The translations under genes and the position numbers were made by a program. Positions 18,740-27,579 of a stretch of DNA of 64,000 bases are shown here, piece by piece. Where the stretch lies: positions 130,956-194,955 of the forward strand of contig NZ_RZOY02000001.1 in NCBI RefSeq assembly GCF_004022705.2, given 5' to 3'. Below the pieces are notes generated by a model, which saw only the letters and a list, made by a program, of their open reading frames with translations, was not told the DNA's origin and did no database searches. The DNA comes from Mesorhizobium sp. M2D.F.Ca.ET.226.01.1.1. Lineage in GTDB: Bacteria; Pseudomonadota; Alphaproteobacteria; Rhizobiales; Rhizobiaceae. Within the stretch, counting starts at the first letter, position 1. The number at the start of each line of letters is the position of its first letter.

Positions 18740-19581
18740 CGCCCTCCCCTTCGGATCGTCACCTTTTCCTGACGCCAGCCGACGCCGGAGACGAGAACCG
18801 CGCGGTCGACATGATAGTCGACCACCATCATGTCGCCCTTCATTCTGTAGTTGACGATCCTGTTCTGCCCGCCCGAGATCACGAAGAGAACCGGCGCGTC
18901 CTGTCCGGAGATTGAGCGCGGGAACTGGATGTAGGTCTTTTGCCCGTCCGAATAGACCCGGGTGGGCCGCCAGCCGGCGTTGCCCGACATAGAATAGGAG
19001 AAGTTGAGCTGTTCGGCCGGCACGCCGGCACCGGGGATCGTGCTTGCCTCGATGCGCGCATTGATGTCGGCGAGTTTTTCCGACACGTCGTCCGGATACT
19101 CGAAGCCGACTCGAGCCATGTACTCGGTCTGGTGCGATTTGAGCTGGAAGTGATAGGTCCGCCGCGAGGTCGTCACCACCATCGATGTCACCAGGCCCGG
19201 CTCGGAAGGCTTGACGACCAGATGGATGGACTGGCCGCCGGCAGCGCCCGACGTCGCCGGCTCAACCTTCCAGCGAACGGTGTCGCCGACGAGGACGTCA
19301 CGCACGACCTCGCCCTGCTCAAGCTCGATGTCGCAAACCTGGAGCGGTGAGCAGACCACGGATGGCTGGACCTCGCCGTAGAGGAAGATGACCTTTCCGT
19401 CGGCGCCCTTGGTCACGAGCCCGCGGCTGCCGCGCCACTGGCCCGAGATCCCGATGCCTTTCGCCTCATTGGCCGAGACGCCATCGGCAAAAGACGCGGT
19501 CGGGATCGAAGATGCGGCGGTGAACAGGGACATGAACACCGAGATGGGCACGGCTCTGTATTTGACGGTCGGGGAGATCAT
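18736..19581 (-). CDS. trbG: Conjugal transfer protein TrbG (VirB9-like)
   Basis: A 281-residue periplasmic protein of the VirB9/CagX family with an N-terminal signal peptide ending near ASFADG. The conserved core includes [20 protein letters not shown] and the C-terminal CagX part [18 protein letters not shown]. It forms the outer ring of the transfer channel with TrbH and TrbI. It sits 16 bases after trbF. Confidence 0.94.
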   Translation of the reverse strand: MISPTVKYRAVPISVFMSLFTAASSIPTASFADGVSANEAKGIGISGQWRGSRGLVTKGADGKVIFLYGEVQPSVVCSPLQVCDIELEQGEVVRDVLVGDTVRWKVEPATSGAAGGQSIHLVVKPSEPGLVTSMVVTTSRRTYHFQLKSHQTEYMARVGFEYPDDVSEKLADINARIEASTIPGAGVPAEQLNFSYSMSGNAGWRPTRVYSDGQKTYIQFPRSISGQDAPVLFVISGGQNRIVNYRMKGDMMVVDYHVDRAVLVSGVGWRQEKVTIRRGGR

Positions 19582-19597
19582 AGCCAGGAGGGACCTT

Positions 19598-20260
19598 TCA
19601 AAGCTGCGCGGTCCAGTCGAAATCGCTGAGATAAAGTCCGATCGGATTGAGGCGGATCACGCCCTCATCCTGAGGCGGCGTCAGCGCCACGGTGGCGATG
19701 CCGCGAAACCGGCGCACGGCCGTCTCTCGGCCGCGGCGGTCGCGCTCGAACTCGGTCCAATCGATCTGATAACTCTGGTTCGAGAGTGCGACGACATTGT
19801 TTACCTCCACCGCGATCGTGGCGTTCTTGGCCTTTTCGAACGGGGAGTTCGAGCGGAACCAGGCGTTGACTTTCTCCGTAGCCGGGTCGGAGGTGCGGAG
19901 CAGCGCATAGGTGCGGTCGATGTACTGCTTTTGCACGACCGCATCCGGCGTCACCGATCGGAAGTTTGAGACGAAGCCGCCGAGCGTGGCTCGCACAACC
20001 CGCGGGTCCGCATATTCGATCTGTTGCGGAAAGCCCGCGTTGACGGCGGTGCCGAGCTTGTCGACCTCGACGATGTAAGGGACCAGCTTGACCTGCGTGC
20101 TCTGGTAGATCGAGTAGCCAAAGCCCAAGACGGCCATCGCCATGCCGGTGATGCCGACGATGCGCCAGGCCGAAGCGGCCTTCACATATGAGCCATAGCG
20201 TTCGTTCCACTCGTTGCGCGCAGCAAGATAGGGATTGTCGGGCGGGGTGCGTCCGGCCAT
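19598..20260 (-). CDS. trbF: Conjugal transfer protein TrbF (VirB8-like)
   Basis: A 220-residue VirB8-family inner-membrane protein. A short cytoplasmic start contains [15 protein letters not shown], one membrane helix lies at about residues 34-56, and a periplasmic NTF2-like domain follows ([35 protein letters not shown]). It nucleates assembly of the transfer channel. It is 17 bases downstream of trbL. Confidence 0.95.
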   Translation of the reverse strand: MAGRTPPDNPYLAARNEWNERYGSYVKAASAWRIVGITGMAMAVLGFGYSIYQSTQVKLVPYIVEVDKLGTAVNAGFPQQIEYADPRVVRATLGGFVSNFRSVTPDAVVQKQYIDRTYALLRTSDPATEKVNAWFRSNSPFEKAKNATIAVEVNNVVALSNQSYQIDWTEFERDRRGRETAVRRFRGIATVALTPPQDEGVIRLNPIGLYLSDFDWTAQL

Positions 20261-20277
20261 GCTTCACCAGTTCTCGG

Positions 20278-21480
20278 TTACTTGTTCTCGTTGAGGGGCG
20301 GAGGCGTCGGAAGCTTCGCCGACATGCCGGGGCTATGCGCGTGATCGAGCTTGGCGTTGGCGAGGCCGAGAAGCGAGCCGGCATAGGCGCCCGGCGAAGC
20401 GATAGCCTTTTCCTTGGCTGCGGATCCTGCCGCCCATCCGGCGTTTCTGATCCCTGAGGCCATGCCACGGAGCGCGGCACCCGCCATAGACGAGCCCCCC
20501 GCCCTCGCCGCACTTGCCGCTTGAGCGCCGGTCCTCGCAGCGCTTGCGCCAAGAAAGGCACCGCCGGCGGCGAAGGTCGCTGTCTGCCCGCCGTGGCGGA
20601 TCGCTTCCATGCCACCCGAGACTGATGCGCCCTGGACAACGCCCTGGATGATGTTTGGTACGTAGATAGCGATGATGAAGATCACAACGGCTATGCCGGC
20701 GATCGCAAGCGCCGTTTGAAATTGGTTTCCGACTTCGGGCTCGTTTGCTAATCCGATCAGGACTTCCGATCCGATGCGAGAAATCATGACGAGTGCCATG
20801 AGTTTCATGCCGACAGAGAACGCATAGACGAGGTAACGGACGGCAAAATCCTTGGTGTAGGAGGACCCTCCGAGGCCGAGCATGATCATGCCGGCAAGCA
20901 GGCCGAGATACATTTCCACCATGACTGAGACGAAGATTGCCGCGACAAGGGAAAAGCAGATGACGACGACGACCATGGCGAATGCCGCCGAGATCGCGAG
21001 CGCATTGTCGTCGAAGAGCCCGAACTGAATTTTCTCTGACATCTTCGTAGCGACGGCGAGACCGGCATTGAAGACGTCCGCGGGCGAGGCGGTGCCGCCG
21101 CCGGCACCAATCTGGAACAGGCTGTCCACGACCGCTTTGGCGAAGGTGGGGCCTTTCGCCAATACGAAGGCGAAGAAACCAACGAACATGATCCTCCGGA
21201 TAAGCTCGGCAAACCAGCCGTCGAGAGAGGCGGCCTGAAGGGCAAGCCAGACAGCCGCAATGCCGATCTCGATGGAGGCAAGAATCCAGAACAGCGATTT
21301 GGCCGCATCCATGACGGTGGTCTCCCACCCTTTCGCGGCCGTGGTGATTTGGTTCTGCAAAGAGCTCAGCACCGACCCCTCCTGTGCGAGTGCCGGTTCT
21401 GCTGCCATCACAGCGATGGCGACAAACAGCATTGTTGTCCGCAAGGCGCGGCGTTGTTTCGGGTCGAGGGGGTTCACCAT
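20278..21480 (-). CDS. trbL: Conjugal transfer protein TrbL (VirB6-like)
   Basis: A 400-residue polytopic inner-membrane protein with a signal-peptide-like first helix, several further helices, and a Gly/Ala-rich C-terminal tail (SSMAGAALRGMASGIRNAG). The ATG at 21480 overlaps the trbK stop and follows AAGGTGGA; the longer open frame to 21585 lies inside trbK and is not used. TrbL forms part of the inner-membrane path of the transferred DNA. Confidence 0.93.
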   Translation of the reverse strand: MVNPLDPKQRRALRTTMLFVAIAVMAAEPALAQEGSVLSSLQNQITTAAKGWETTVMDAAKSLFWILASIEIGIAAVWLALQAASLDGWFAELIRRIMFVGFFAFVLAKGPTFAKAVVDSLFQIGAGGGTASPADVFNAGLAVATKMSEKIQFGLFDDNALAISAAFAMVVVVICFSLVAAIFVSVMVEMYLGLLAGMIMLGLGGSSYTKDFAVRYLVYAFSVGMKLMALVMISRIGSEVLIGLANEPEVGNQFQTALAIAGIAVVIFIIAIYVPNIIQGVVQGASVSGGMEAIRHGGQTATFAAGGAFLGASAARTGAQAASAARAGGSSMAGAALRGMASGIRNAGWAAGSAAKEKAIASPGAYAGSLLGLANAKLDHAHSPGMSAKLPTPPPLNENK

Positions 21481-21644
21481 TCCACCTTCATCTTCTCGCC
21501 GCGCGAAGTGGGATATTCCTTCGCGGAGCCGAAGAACTTCGCTCTGTTGCCCTGAGCGGTCTCTTCCTTGGAGATGAGGAACCATATGCTGGCACTGCAG
21601 AGCGTGACCGCGATTGCGATCAGGGTCAGTTTGGTTTTCACCAC
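21474..21644 (-). CDS. trbK: Conjugal transfer protein TrbK (entry-exclusion type)
   Basis: A 56-residue protein with one hydrophobic N-terminal helix (LTLIAIAVTLCSASIWFLI) containing a Cys that could be a lipidation site. In related plasmids TrbK gives entry exclusion. The GTG at 21644 is chosen by analogy with the trbL start: both follow AAGGTGGA and overlap the preceding stop. Its last residues EKMKVEW nearly repeat the end of TrbJ (ERMKVEW). Confidence 0.8.
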   Translation of the reverse strand: MVKTKLTLIAIAVTLCSASIWFLISKEETAQGNRAKFFGSAKEYPTSRGEKMKVEW

Positions 21645-22447
21645 TCCACCTTCATCCTTTCGCCGCCGGAGGTGGAAGGAGCGGTCGAGTTGAAGAATTT
21701 TTCGCGACGGGCCTGGGCGAGATCCTTCTGCGCCTGCTCGGATTGGTACCAGGCGCCCATCATGGTCATCTGTTGCGAGACGAGACCGCGCAGTTTCTGG
21801 AGTTGCGCGACTTCCTGCGCCGCGATCTGATGCCCGACCTGCAACGCCTTCATCTGGCCGTCGGCGCTCTCGGACATTGAGCGAAGGGAAGCCATGGTCG
21901 ACTCCTCGCTGGAAAACTGCTCGGCCGTCAGGTTCGCTGCCTTCAGCGTGCCGCCGATCGTGTCGCGATTGGTGTCGGACCAGCTTTGATAGGTGGATGA
22001 GAAGGCCTCTCCGTTTGGCAGGTTGGTTTTCATATCGGCGAAGCTCTGGAAGCGCTGCTTCAGTACGTCGTCGATATTGCCCATTGAGAAGGCGACGCCG
22101 TTCCCCTGCGCAACGATGCCCTGCAGGCGGTTGAGGTCGTTTTCGACCTGACCCCAAATGTGATTGGGCAACTGCGCCGTGTTCTGGAGCATGTTCTGAT
22201 AGATGTTCAGCTGATTTTGGATCTGCTCGGCGAGCTGAGCGATCTGCTTGACCTGGTTTTCGACCTGCACACCCGAGCTCTCGAGGAGCTTGACCAGTTC
22301 GGCGTTGTTGGCGAGCTGCGTCCATTCGGTTGCCTGTCCGGTTACGCCGCCGGCGAGAGCCAAATGAGGAGCGGCGAAGGACAGCATTGACACGGCGATG
22401 ACGGCGCCGCGCGCCGCCTCAAGCCGCCGGGAAAAGCGAGTCGGCAT
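21638..22447 (-). CDS. trbJ: Conjugal transfer protein TrbJ (VirB5-like)
   Basis: A 269-residue secreted protein. The signal peptide ends near HLALAGG, and a long helical body follows (VENQVKQIAQLAEQIQNQL, QQMTMMGAWYQSEQAQ). It corresponds to the minor pilus component VirB5. It overlaps the end of trbE by 29 bases, and its stop overlaps the trbK GTG. A shadow frame across it also runs into trbK. Confidence 0.94.
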   Translation of the reverse strand: MPTRFSRRLEAARGAVIAVSMLSFAAPHLALAGGVTGQATEWTQLANNAELVKLLESSGVQVENQVKQIAQLAEQIQNQLNIYQNMLQNTAQLPNHIWGQVENDLNRLQGIVAQGNGVAFSMGNIDDVLKQRFQSFADMKTNLPNGEAFSSTYQSWSDTNRDTIGGTLKAANLTAEQFSSEESTMASLRSMSESADGQMKALQVGHQIAAQEVAQLQKLRGLVSQQMTMMGAWYQSEQAQKDLAQARREKFFNSTAPSTSGGERMKVEW

Positions 22448-24887
22448 GGGTTATCCCCCTCTGCTGGAGCCAGTGACGGGGCCAGTCGGCCCCATGTTCG
22501 AGATGCAGGGCGCGAATGCGCTTGAGGTCTTCCTTGCCCGATGCCCCGACGAAGGAGAGTGTGACCGGACCGAGGGCCATGTCGAACAGCCGACGGCCGT
22601 CCGGCGACGCGACGTAGTATTCGCGCTTGGGCAGCGCAGTCGCGACGATCTCGATCTGGCGCTCATTGAAGCCAATACGCTCGTAGAACTCCCGCGTGCC
22701 GGGCTCGCGCGCTGCGCCATTCGGCAGGCAGATTTTCGTGGGGCAGCTCTCCTTCAGGACATCGATGATGCCAGAGCGTTCGGCGTCGGATATCGATTGC
22801 GTGGCGAGCACGACGGCGCAGTTAGCCTTGCGTAGAACCTTCAGCCATTCGCGGATCTTGTCGCGGAAGGTCGGATGGCCCAGCATAAGCCACGCTTCGT
22901 CGAGGATGATGAGGCTTGGATTGCCGGTCAGGCGCTTCTCGACCCTGCGGAAAAGATATGTCAGTACGGGGACGAGATTGCGCTCGCCCATGTTCATCAG
23001 CTCCTCGATCTCGAAGCACTGGAACGCGCCAAGTACGAGACCGTCCTTCTCCGCGTCGAGAAGCTGCCCCATCGGCCCATCGACGGTGTAGTGATGCAAC
23101 GCGTCCTTGATCCCGCGCATCTGCACGCCGCTCAAGAAGTCCGACAGCGAGCGCCCGCGCGATTCTGCCATGAGGCTGATCTGCCGTGAGATCGCGTTGC
23201 GATGATCCGGGGTCACGGTCACGCCTTGCAGCGCCACCAGCGTCTCGATCCACTCGCACGCCCAGGCGCGATCGCCATCCGTCGACAGCTCCGCGAGCGG
23301 ACAGAAGGCGAGACCAGGCGATCTCCCCTCCCCCTCTCCGGACGCGTCGCCACCGATCTCGTAGTGATCCCCACCGATGGCCAAGGTCAGCGGCAGCATC
23401 GAGCGGCCTTTGTCGAAGGCGAAGACCTGCGCGTCTGGGTAGCGCCGGAATTGGGCCGCGATCAGTGAAAGCAGCGTCGACTTGCCCGAGCCGGTCGGAC
23501 CGAAGATAAGTGTGTGGCCGACGTCGTCGACATGCAGGTTCAACCGGAATGGCGTCGAGCCGGTGGCGACTTGGCAGAGCGGCGGCGAACCCGGCGGATA
23601 GAACGGGCATGGCGCCACCGGGCTTCCCGACCAAACAGAGTTCAGCGGCACCAGGTCGGCAAGGTTGCGGGTGTTGATCAGGGGCTCGCGTATGTTGGCG
23701 TAGGAGACCCCCGGCAGGCTGCCTAGGAAGGCATCGGTCGCATTCAGGGTCTCGATCCGCGCCCCAAAACCTTCGGCCTGGATGAGGCGCCGGATCGCCT
23801 CGCATTTCTCCTGAAGCTGCTCATTTCCGTTGTCGAAGAGCACGATGACCGGAGTGTAGTATCCATAGGCGACGAGCTGCGAAGCGGCCTCGGCAATAGC
23901 GTCCTCGGTCTCGGCCACCATTGACATTGCGTCCTGGTCGAGCGATCGGCTCTGCATCTGGAAAAGCTGGTCAAAGAATGGGCGAACCTTCTGTTGCCAC
24001 TTCTTTCGTGTGCGCTCCAGCTTGGCACGCGCTTCCTGCTCGTCGAGAAAGACGAAACGGCTCGACCAGCGATAGGTGATCGGCATCAGATCTAGCGCAT
24101 TCAGGATACCGGGCCAGCTTTCGGCTGGCAGGCCGTCGATCGCGACGACACCAAGAAAGCGGTTCTCCACCTTTGGCGTCAGGCCGTGGTGGAGCTCGGC
24201 CGTGACCAGCCAGTCAAGATACATCGGAATGTCCGGCAACCGGACGGGATGGTTCTCGCCGGTAATGCAGAAGCGAATGAAATGGAACAACTCGTCATAC
24301 CGCGCGATGCGATGGCCGCCGCGCTCCTCGGTTTCCCGCGTCACCATCCGACGGATCGAGACGACATTCGCGAGATATTGCTCTACCTCGCGGATCGACG
24401 TCCGGAACCTGTCGAGGATCGTGTCGGCATAGGTGGCGGAGCGGCTGCCAGCGTCCGAATATACATAGCGTGTCAGACCTGATCGACGGGGTTCGGGCGG
24501 GCGCCATGTGAGGATCAAGGCATGCCGGCTCTCGAAATGCCCCTTCTCCCGTTCGAAGTGCGCCCGTCGCTCGGCATCGATCGCGCGCGTCACAGGATCG
24601 GGGAAATGACAGGCTTCCTCGGAAGGATAGTCCGTCGTCGGCACGCGAACGGCGTCGACCTGAATCATCCAGCCAGAGCCCAGCCGTGAAAGGATCGCGT
24701 TGATCTGCCGGCTGATTTCGTTGCGCTCGGCATCCGTCGAGCTCTCGCTGTCAGGACCGGCAAAATACCAGCCGGCCATGAGCGAGCCGTCCTTGAGCAG
24801 CATCACCCCATTGTCGACCAGGCCGGCGTAGGGAACGAGATCCGCAAAGGAAGGACCCGAAACCCTGAATTGCTTCAGTGCGACCAT
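22419..24887 (-). CDS. trbE: Conjugal transfer ATPase TrbE (VirB4-like)
   Basis: An 822-residue VirB4-family ATPase, the usual full length. The N-terminal CagE/TrbE domain covers residues 1 to about 430. Walker A GPTGSGKST is at about residue 462 and Walker B LIILDEAWLMLG at about 660, followed by the late motif LATQS. It powers pilus assembly and substrate transfer from the cytoplasmic side. It begins 15 bases after trbD. Confidence 0.96.
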   Translation of the reverse strand: MVALKQFRVSGPSFADLVPYAGLVDNGVMLLKDGSLMAGWYFAGPDSESSTDAERNEISRQINAILSRLGSGWMIQVDAVRVPTTDYPSEEACHFPDPVTRAIDAERRAHFEREKGHFESRHALILTWRPPEPRRSGLTRYVYSDAGSRSATYADTILDRFRTSIREVEQYLANVVSIRRMVTRETEERGGHRIARYDELFHFIRFCITGENHPVRLPDIPMYLDWLVTAELHHGLTPKVENRFLGVVAIDGLPAESWPGILNALDLMPITYRWSSRFVFLDEQEARAKLERTRKKWQQKVRPFFDQLFQMQSRSLDQDAMSMVAETEDAIAEAASQLVAYGYYTPVIVLFDNGNEQLQEKCEAIRRLIQAEGFGARIETLNATDAFLGSLPGVSYANIREPLINTRNLADLVPLNSVWSGSPVAPCPFYPPGSPPLCQVATGSTPFRLNLHVDDVGHTLIFGPTGSGKSTLLSLIAAQFRRYPDAQVFAFDKGRSMLPLTLAIGGDHYEIGGDASGEGEGRSPGLAFCPLAELSTDGDRAWACEWIETLVALQGVTVTPDHRNAISRQISLMAESRGRSLSDFLSGVQMRGIKDALHHYTVDGPMGQLLDAEKDGLVLGAFQCFEIEELMNMGERNLVPVLTYLFRRVEKRLTGNPSLIILDEAWLMLGHPTFRDKIREWLKVLRKANCAVVLATQSISDAERSGIIDVLKESCPTKICLPNGAAREPGTREFYERIGFNERQIEIVATALPKREYYVASPDGRRLFDMALGPVTLSFVGASGKEDLKRIRALHLEHGADWPRHWLQQRGITHADSLFPAA

Positions 24888-24902
24888 GGAGCGAGCCTCA
24901 CC

Positions 24903-25202
24903 TTAGTACCGCCGCCAGGGCGTCGAGGTTGCGCGGTAGTAGGACCTGAAGGAGATATGGCGAAGATAGACGCGGCGCATCAGCGGATCGGACTTCGCCA
25001 TCATGCGGAGTGCCGCCACGGCCACGAGCCAGATGGCGACGCCGAAGAGCGCTGCATACCAGGTGAGCACGACGAAGATCAGGATCACGGCCGCGAGACC
25101 CGTGAGCAACACCATTTCGCGATCGGCGCCCATCAGCAGGTTCGGGCGAGACAGCGCGCGGTGAACGCGGGAGCGCACCAGGCTGGAGCCGGTGTCGCTC
25201 AT
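24903..25202 (-). CDS. trbD: Conjugal transfer protein TrbD (VirB3-like)
   Basis: A 99-residue membrane protein. The N-terminus [17 protein letters not shown] is typical of VirB3/TrbD, and two adjacent hydrophobic helices follow at about residues 30-68. The ATG at 25202 overlaps the trbC stop by four bases. The longer frame upstream to 25496 lies inside trbC. Confidence 0.94.
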   Translation of the reverse strand: MSDTGSSLVRSRVHRALSRPNLLMGADREMVLLTGLAAVILIFVVLTWYAALFGVAIWLVAVAALRMMAKSDPLMRRVYLRHISFRSYYRATSTPWRRY

Positions 25203-25600
25203 TGGGCGCCCTCCCCTTGCGGGCGAAGACCTACGGTCACGCTGTGGTCGACGGTTTTGGTTCCAGGCCGTTCCTCGCCGATCGTCGCGCCTGTTGCACC
25301 GAAGAGCCCCACGATCTGGGTGGCGCCAAGCAGCACGCCGCCAACAAGGGCGATGTAGCATAGGCGTCTGGCGAAATCGTTGAGTTCGCCGCCGAAGATG
25401 AGCATGCCGCCGGCGATCGCGACGGCGGCGAGCGCGATGAAGCCGGCCACCGGCCCGGTGATCGATTGCTGGATCTGCTGAAGCGGCGCTTCCCATGGCA
25501 ACCCGCCGCCACCCGATGAGGCCAGCGCCGGACTCGCGAGCGCAAGCAAGGTCAGGACCAGCAACGCTCTGGCCAGGTGAGATCGGCTGTCACGCTGCAT
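25199..25600 (-). CDS. trbC: Conjugal transfer pilin TrbC (VirB2-like)
   Basis: A 133-residue prepilin with a signal peptide ([11 protein letters not shown]), a Gly-rich start of the mature part, and two hydrophobic helices, as expected of VirB2/TrbC pilins. The ATG at 25600 overlaps the end of trbB by 11 bases. The frame open to 25735 lies inside trbB and is not used. Confidence 0.93.
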   Translation of the reverse strand: MQRDSRSHLARALLVLTLLALASPALASSGGGGLPWEAPLQQIQQSITGPVAGFIALAAVAIAGGMLIFGGELNDFARRLCYIALVGGVLLGATQIVGLFGATGATIGEERPGTKTVDHSVTVGLRPQGEGAQ

Positions 25601-26561
25601 GGCTGTCCTCGTCAAGCTGGGCGTAATGTTCGGTCTGGTAACGGGAGCCGTCGAACCCTTCGACGTGGATGATCTCGCGAACGCGCCGCCCTCTTCCGGT
25701 CCTTTCGATCGAGACGATGAGATCGACTGCTTCACCGATGACCTCTCTCATCGACTGCTGGCTCGCCTCCGAGGTCAGTTGCTCAAGGCGCCTGAGCGCG
25801 GACATGGCCGTGTTGGAATGAACGGTCGTGACGCCGCCGGGATGGCCGGTGTTCCACGCTTTCAGGAGTGTGAGCGCTGCGCCATCGCGAACCTCACCGA
25901 CAATGATCCGGTCGGGGCGCAGACGCATCGTGCTTTTGAGCAGGCGCGCCATACCTACCGTGTCGCTCGTATGGAGGGAGATGGCGTTTTCGGCCGCGCA
26001 CTGGATCTCCGTCGTATCCTCGAGGATGACAACCCGGTCGTCGGGCGAATGCTGAACGATCTCGGCGATGACGGCATTGGCGAGCGTCGTCTTTCCCGAT
26101 CCCGTGCCGCCGGAGATGACGATGTTCAGGCGAGACGCGATCGCGTTGCGAAGAACGGACGCCTGCTTTTCGGTCATGACCCGCTTCGTCACATAATCGT
26201 CGAGCGGGATAAGCCGGGATGCGCGCCGGCGAATTGTGAAGGCCGGCGCCGACACGACCGGCGGCAACAGTCCCTCGAAGCGGTGGCCGCCGATCGGCAG
26301 CTCGCCGGAGATGATTGGTTGCTCGTCATCTGCTTCGGACTGGAGAGCGTGCGCTACACTTCCGATGACGATCTCCGCGGCCGCCGGCGTCATCTCCCCG
26401 GCTGGTGCAACGCCCTGCCCGAGCCGTTCGATGAACAGCTTGCCGTCCGGATTAAGCATGATCTCGACAACCGTGGCGTCATCGAGTGCCAGGCACAGAT
26501 GGTCGCCCAATGCATCCTGAAGCTTGCGGACAAGCCGCGAGTGCGATCGAAGATGGGTCAC
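25590..26561 (-). CDS. trbB: Conjugal transfer ATPase TrbB (VirB11-like)
   Basis: A 323-residue hexameric secretion ATPase. The N-terminal domain contains [16 protein letters not shown], Walker A is GGTGSGKTT, the Asp box is [12 protein letters not shown], Walker B is IIVGEVRDG, and the His box is [12 protein letters not shown]. The GTG at 26561 directly follows traI and gives the usual start [18 protein letters not shown]; the frame upstream lies inside traI. First trb gene after traI. Confidence 0.94.
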   Translation of the reverse strand: MTHLRSHSRLVRKLQDALGDHLCLALDDATVVEIMLNPDGKLFIERLGQGVAPAGEMTPAAAEIVIGSVAHALQSEADDEQPIISGELPIGGHRFEGLLPPVVSAPAFTIRRRASRLIPLDDYVTKRVMTEKQASVLRNAIASRLNIVISGGTGSGKTTLANAVIAEIVQHSPDDRVVILEDTTEIQCAAENAISLHTSDTVGMARLLKSTMRLRPDRIIVGEVRDGAALTLLKAWNTGHPGGVTTVHSNTAMSALRRLEQLTSEASQQSMREVIGEAVDLIVSIERTGRGRRVREIIHVEGFDGSRYQTEHYAQLDEDSHAA

Positions 26562-26569
26562 CGATGGCC

Positions 26570-27193
26570 TCAAGCTGCCTGCCGCCGCGTGGCCTGAAAC
26601 GCCGACCTGTAGCCTGGCGGACAAACCTGGATAAAACTCGCCCGGTCAGCCGGCAGTATCCCGGCGATGGCGATCGTGCTGCCGATGCGGCAGGGCTTTC
26701 CCAGCCGCTTCATCGGCCAGCCGGCCCGATTGAGGATCCGTTCGAACCTGAGATCTGTCGCGGTGGCGATCTCCGTATATCCGTTCAGCATCGACCATTC
26801 GATGATGGCCGCGAACATGGTGAGCGTTGCCTGATGCAGCGGCCCTCCCCTGCCCTCGCTGAATGTGGTGTCGACACAAAAACGCGAGCTTTCGATCATC
26901 CTGGCATGCGCATTGACGCGGCCGACCGCGAGCAATTGCGGAAACGTCCGCTCCAGCATTGTGGCCCCAAGTGCGGGAAGCAGGCGCGCACCCCCTATGA
27001 TGGCGCCGTCGTCCGACGTCACCACGATGTAAGTCGGATCGAGCAGGTCAAACTCGTCTGTTTCGCGGTTGTTGCGGACATGCACGTTCCAATCCAGTCG
27101 GTCAGCAAATATGGCCGCTCGCAGTCGACAATAGGCATCGATGAGTTCCCGGTCTCTCTTCCCCCAGCCATTGCGTATTGCGCGTGCCAGCAT
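26570..27193 (-). CDS. traI: Acyl-homoserine-lactone synthase TraI (LuxI family)
   Basis: A 207-residue autoinducer synthase. LuxI landmarks are RAAIFADRLDWNV near residue 25 (conserved Arg, Phe and Trp), DEFDLLDPTYIVV, GGARLLP, and E-S-SRFCVD around residue 105. It makes an acyl-homoserine lactone that, with a TraR-type receptor, switches on the trb operon. No traR or traM is in this window. traI heads the trb operon and diverges from repABC, as in Ti and rhizobial plasmids. A palindrome at 27255-27270 lies 62 bases upstream. Confidence 0.93.
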   Translation of the reverse strand: MLARAIRNGWGKRDRELIDAYCRLRAAIFADRLDWNVHVRNNRETDEFDLLDPTYIVVTSDDGAIIGGARLLPALGATMLERTFPQLLAVGRVNAHARMIESSRFCVDTTFSEGRGGPLHQATLTMFAAIIEWSMLNGYTEIATATDLRFERILNRAGWPMKRLGKPCRIGSTIAIAGILPADRASFIQVCPPGYRSAFQATRRQAA

Positions 27194-27254
27194 GCCGAAG
27201 CCCTCACTGATTGCGATGGGGCCTCATCAATCACAGATGGCCACGCTGCTGGAG

Positions 27255-27270
27255 CTGTAGAATTCTACAG
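27255..27270. promoter_or_regulatory. Candidate tra/lux box between traI and repABC
   Basis: CTGTAGAATTCTACAG is a perfect 16-base palindrome about 62 bases upstream of the traI start, in the shared traI-repA intergenic region. Size, symmetry and place match tra boxes bound by TraR-type regulators, although the bases differ from the Ti-plasmid box. It could link quorum sensing to both conjugation and copy number (inference). Confidence 0.6.
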
Positions 27271-27340
27271 TCCCTGAGTCGGGTCTGTTGGGGGCTGACG
27301 CGCCTGAACCTGGTAGTGGACGCGGAATTTCCGGCGGTTT

Positions 27341-27362
27341 ACCCCCGAGATTTAACGGGGGT
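27341..27362. promoter_or_regulatory. Seven-base-stem hairpin upstream of repA
   Basis: ACCCCCG and CGGGGGT are perfect inverted arms around the 8-base AT-rich loop AGATTTAA. There is no T-run, so it is not a simple terminator. It lies in the long repA leader, where repABC replicons have operators for RepA/RepB or leader structures. Its function is unknown. Confidence 0.4.
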
Positions 27363-27464
27363 GCCGGCTGAGGGTTGGAGAACGCAAGGAACAGCGTAAG
27401 AGATTGAATCTATATGTTAAATTTGGATTCTTAGTCCGCCTGATCGGCAACTTATGGGTGTGGC

Positions 27465-27481
27465 GTTAACCACTTGTTAAC
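27465..27481. promoter_or_regulatory. GTTAAC inverted repeat, candidate partition/operator site
   Basis: Two copies of the palindrome GTTAAC are separated by CACTT, making a 17-base inverted repeat about 100 bases before repA. Known repABC parS and operator sites are short palindromes with GTT...AAC ends, so this is a candidate RepB or RepA binding site. It does not match the common GTTnnCAGCTGnnAAC form. Confidence 0.4.
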
Positions 27482-27579
27482 TCTATTCTCCTTGCCACAA
27501 AGGGGGAATCGGACATACTGGCGCCAAATTGGCCGGATCACCGCATTCTGGCGCTATTTTCTTCCCGGAGCCGGTCCGA

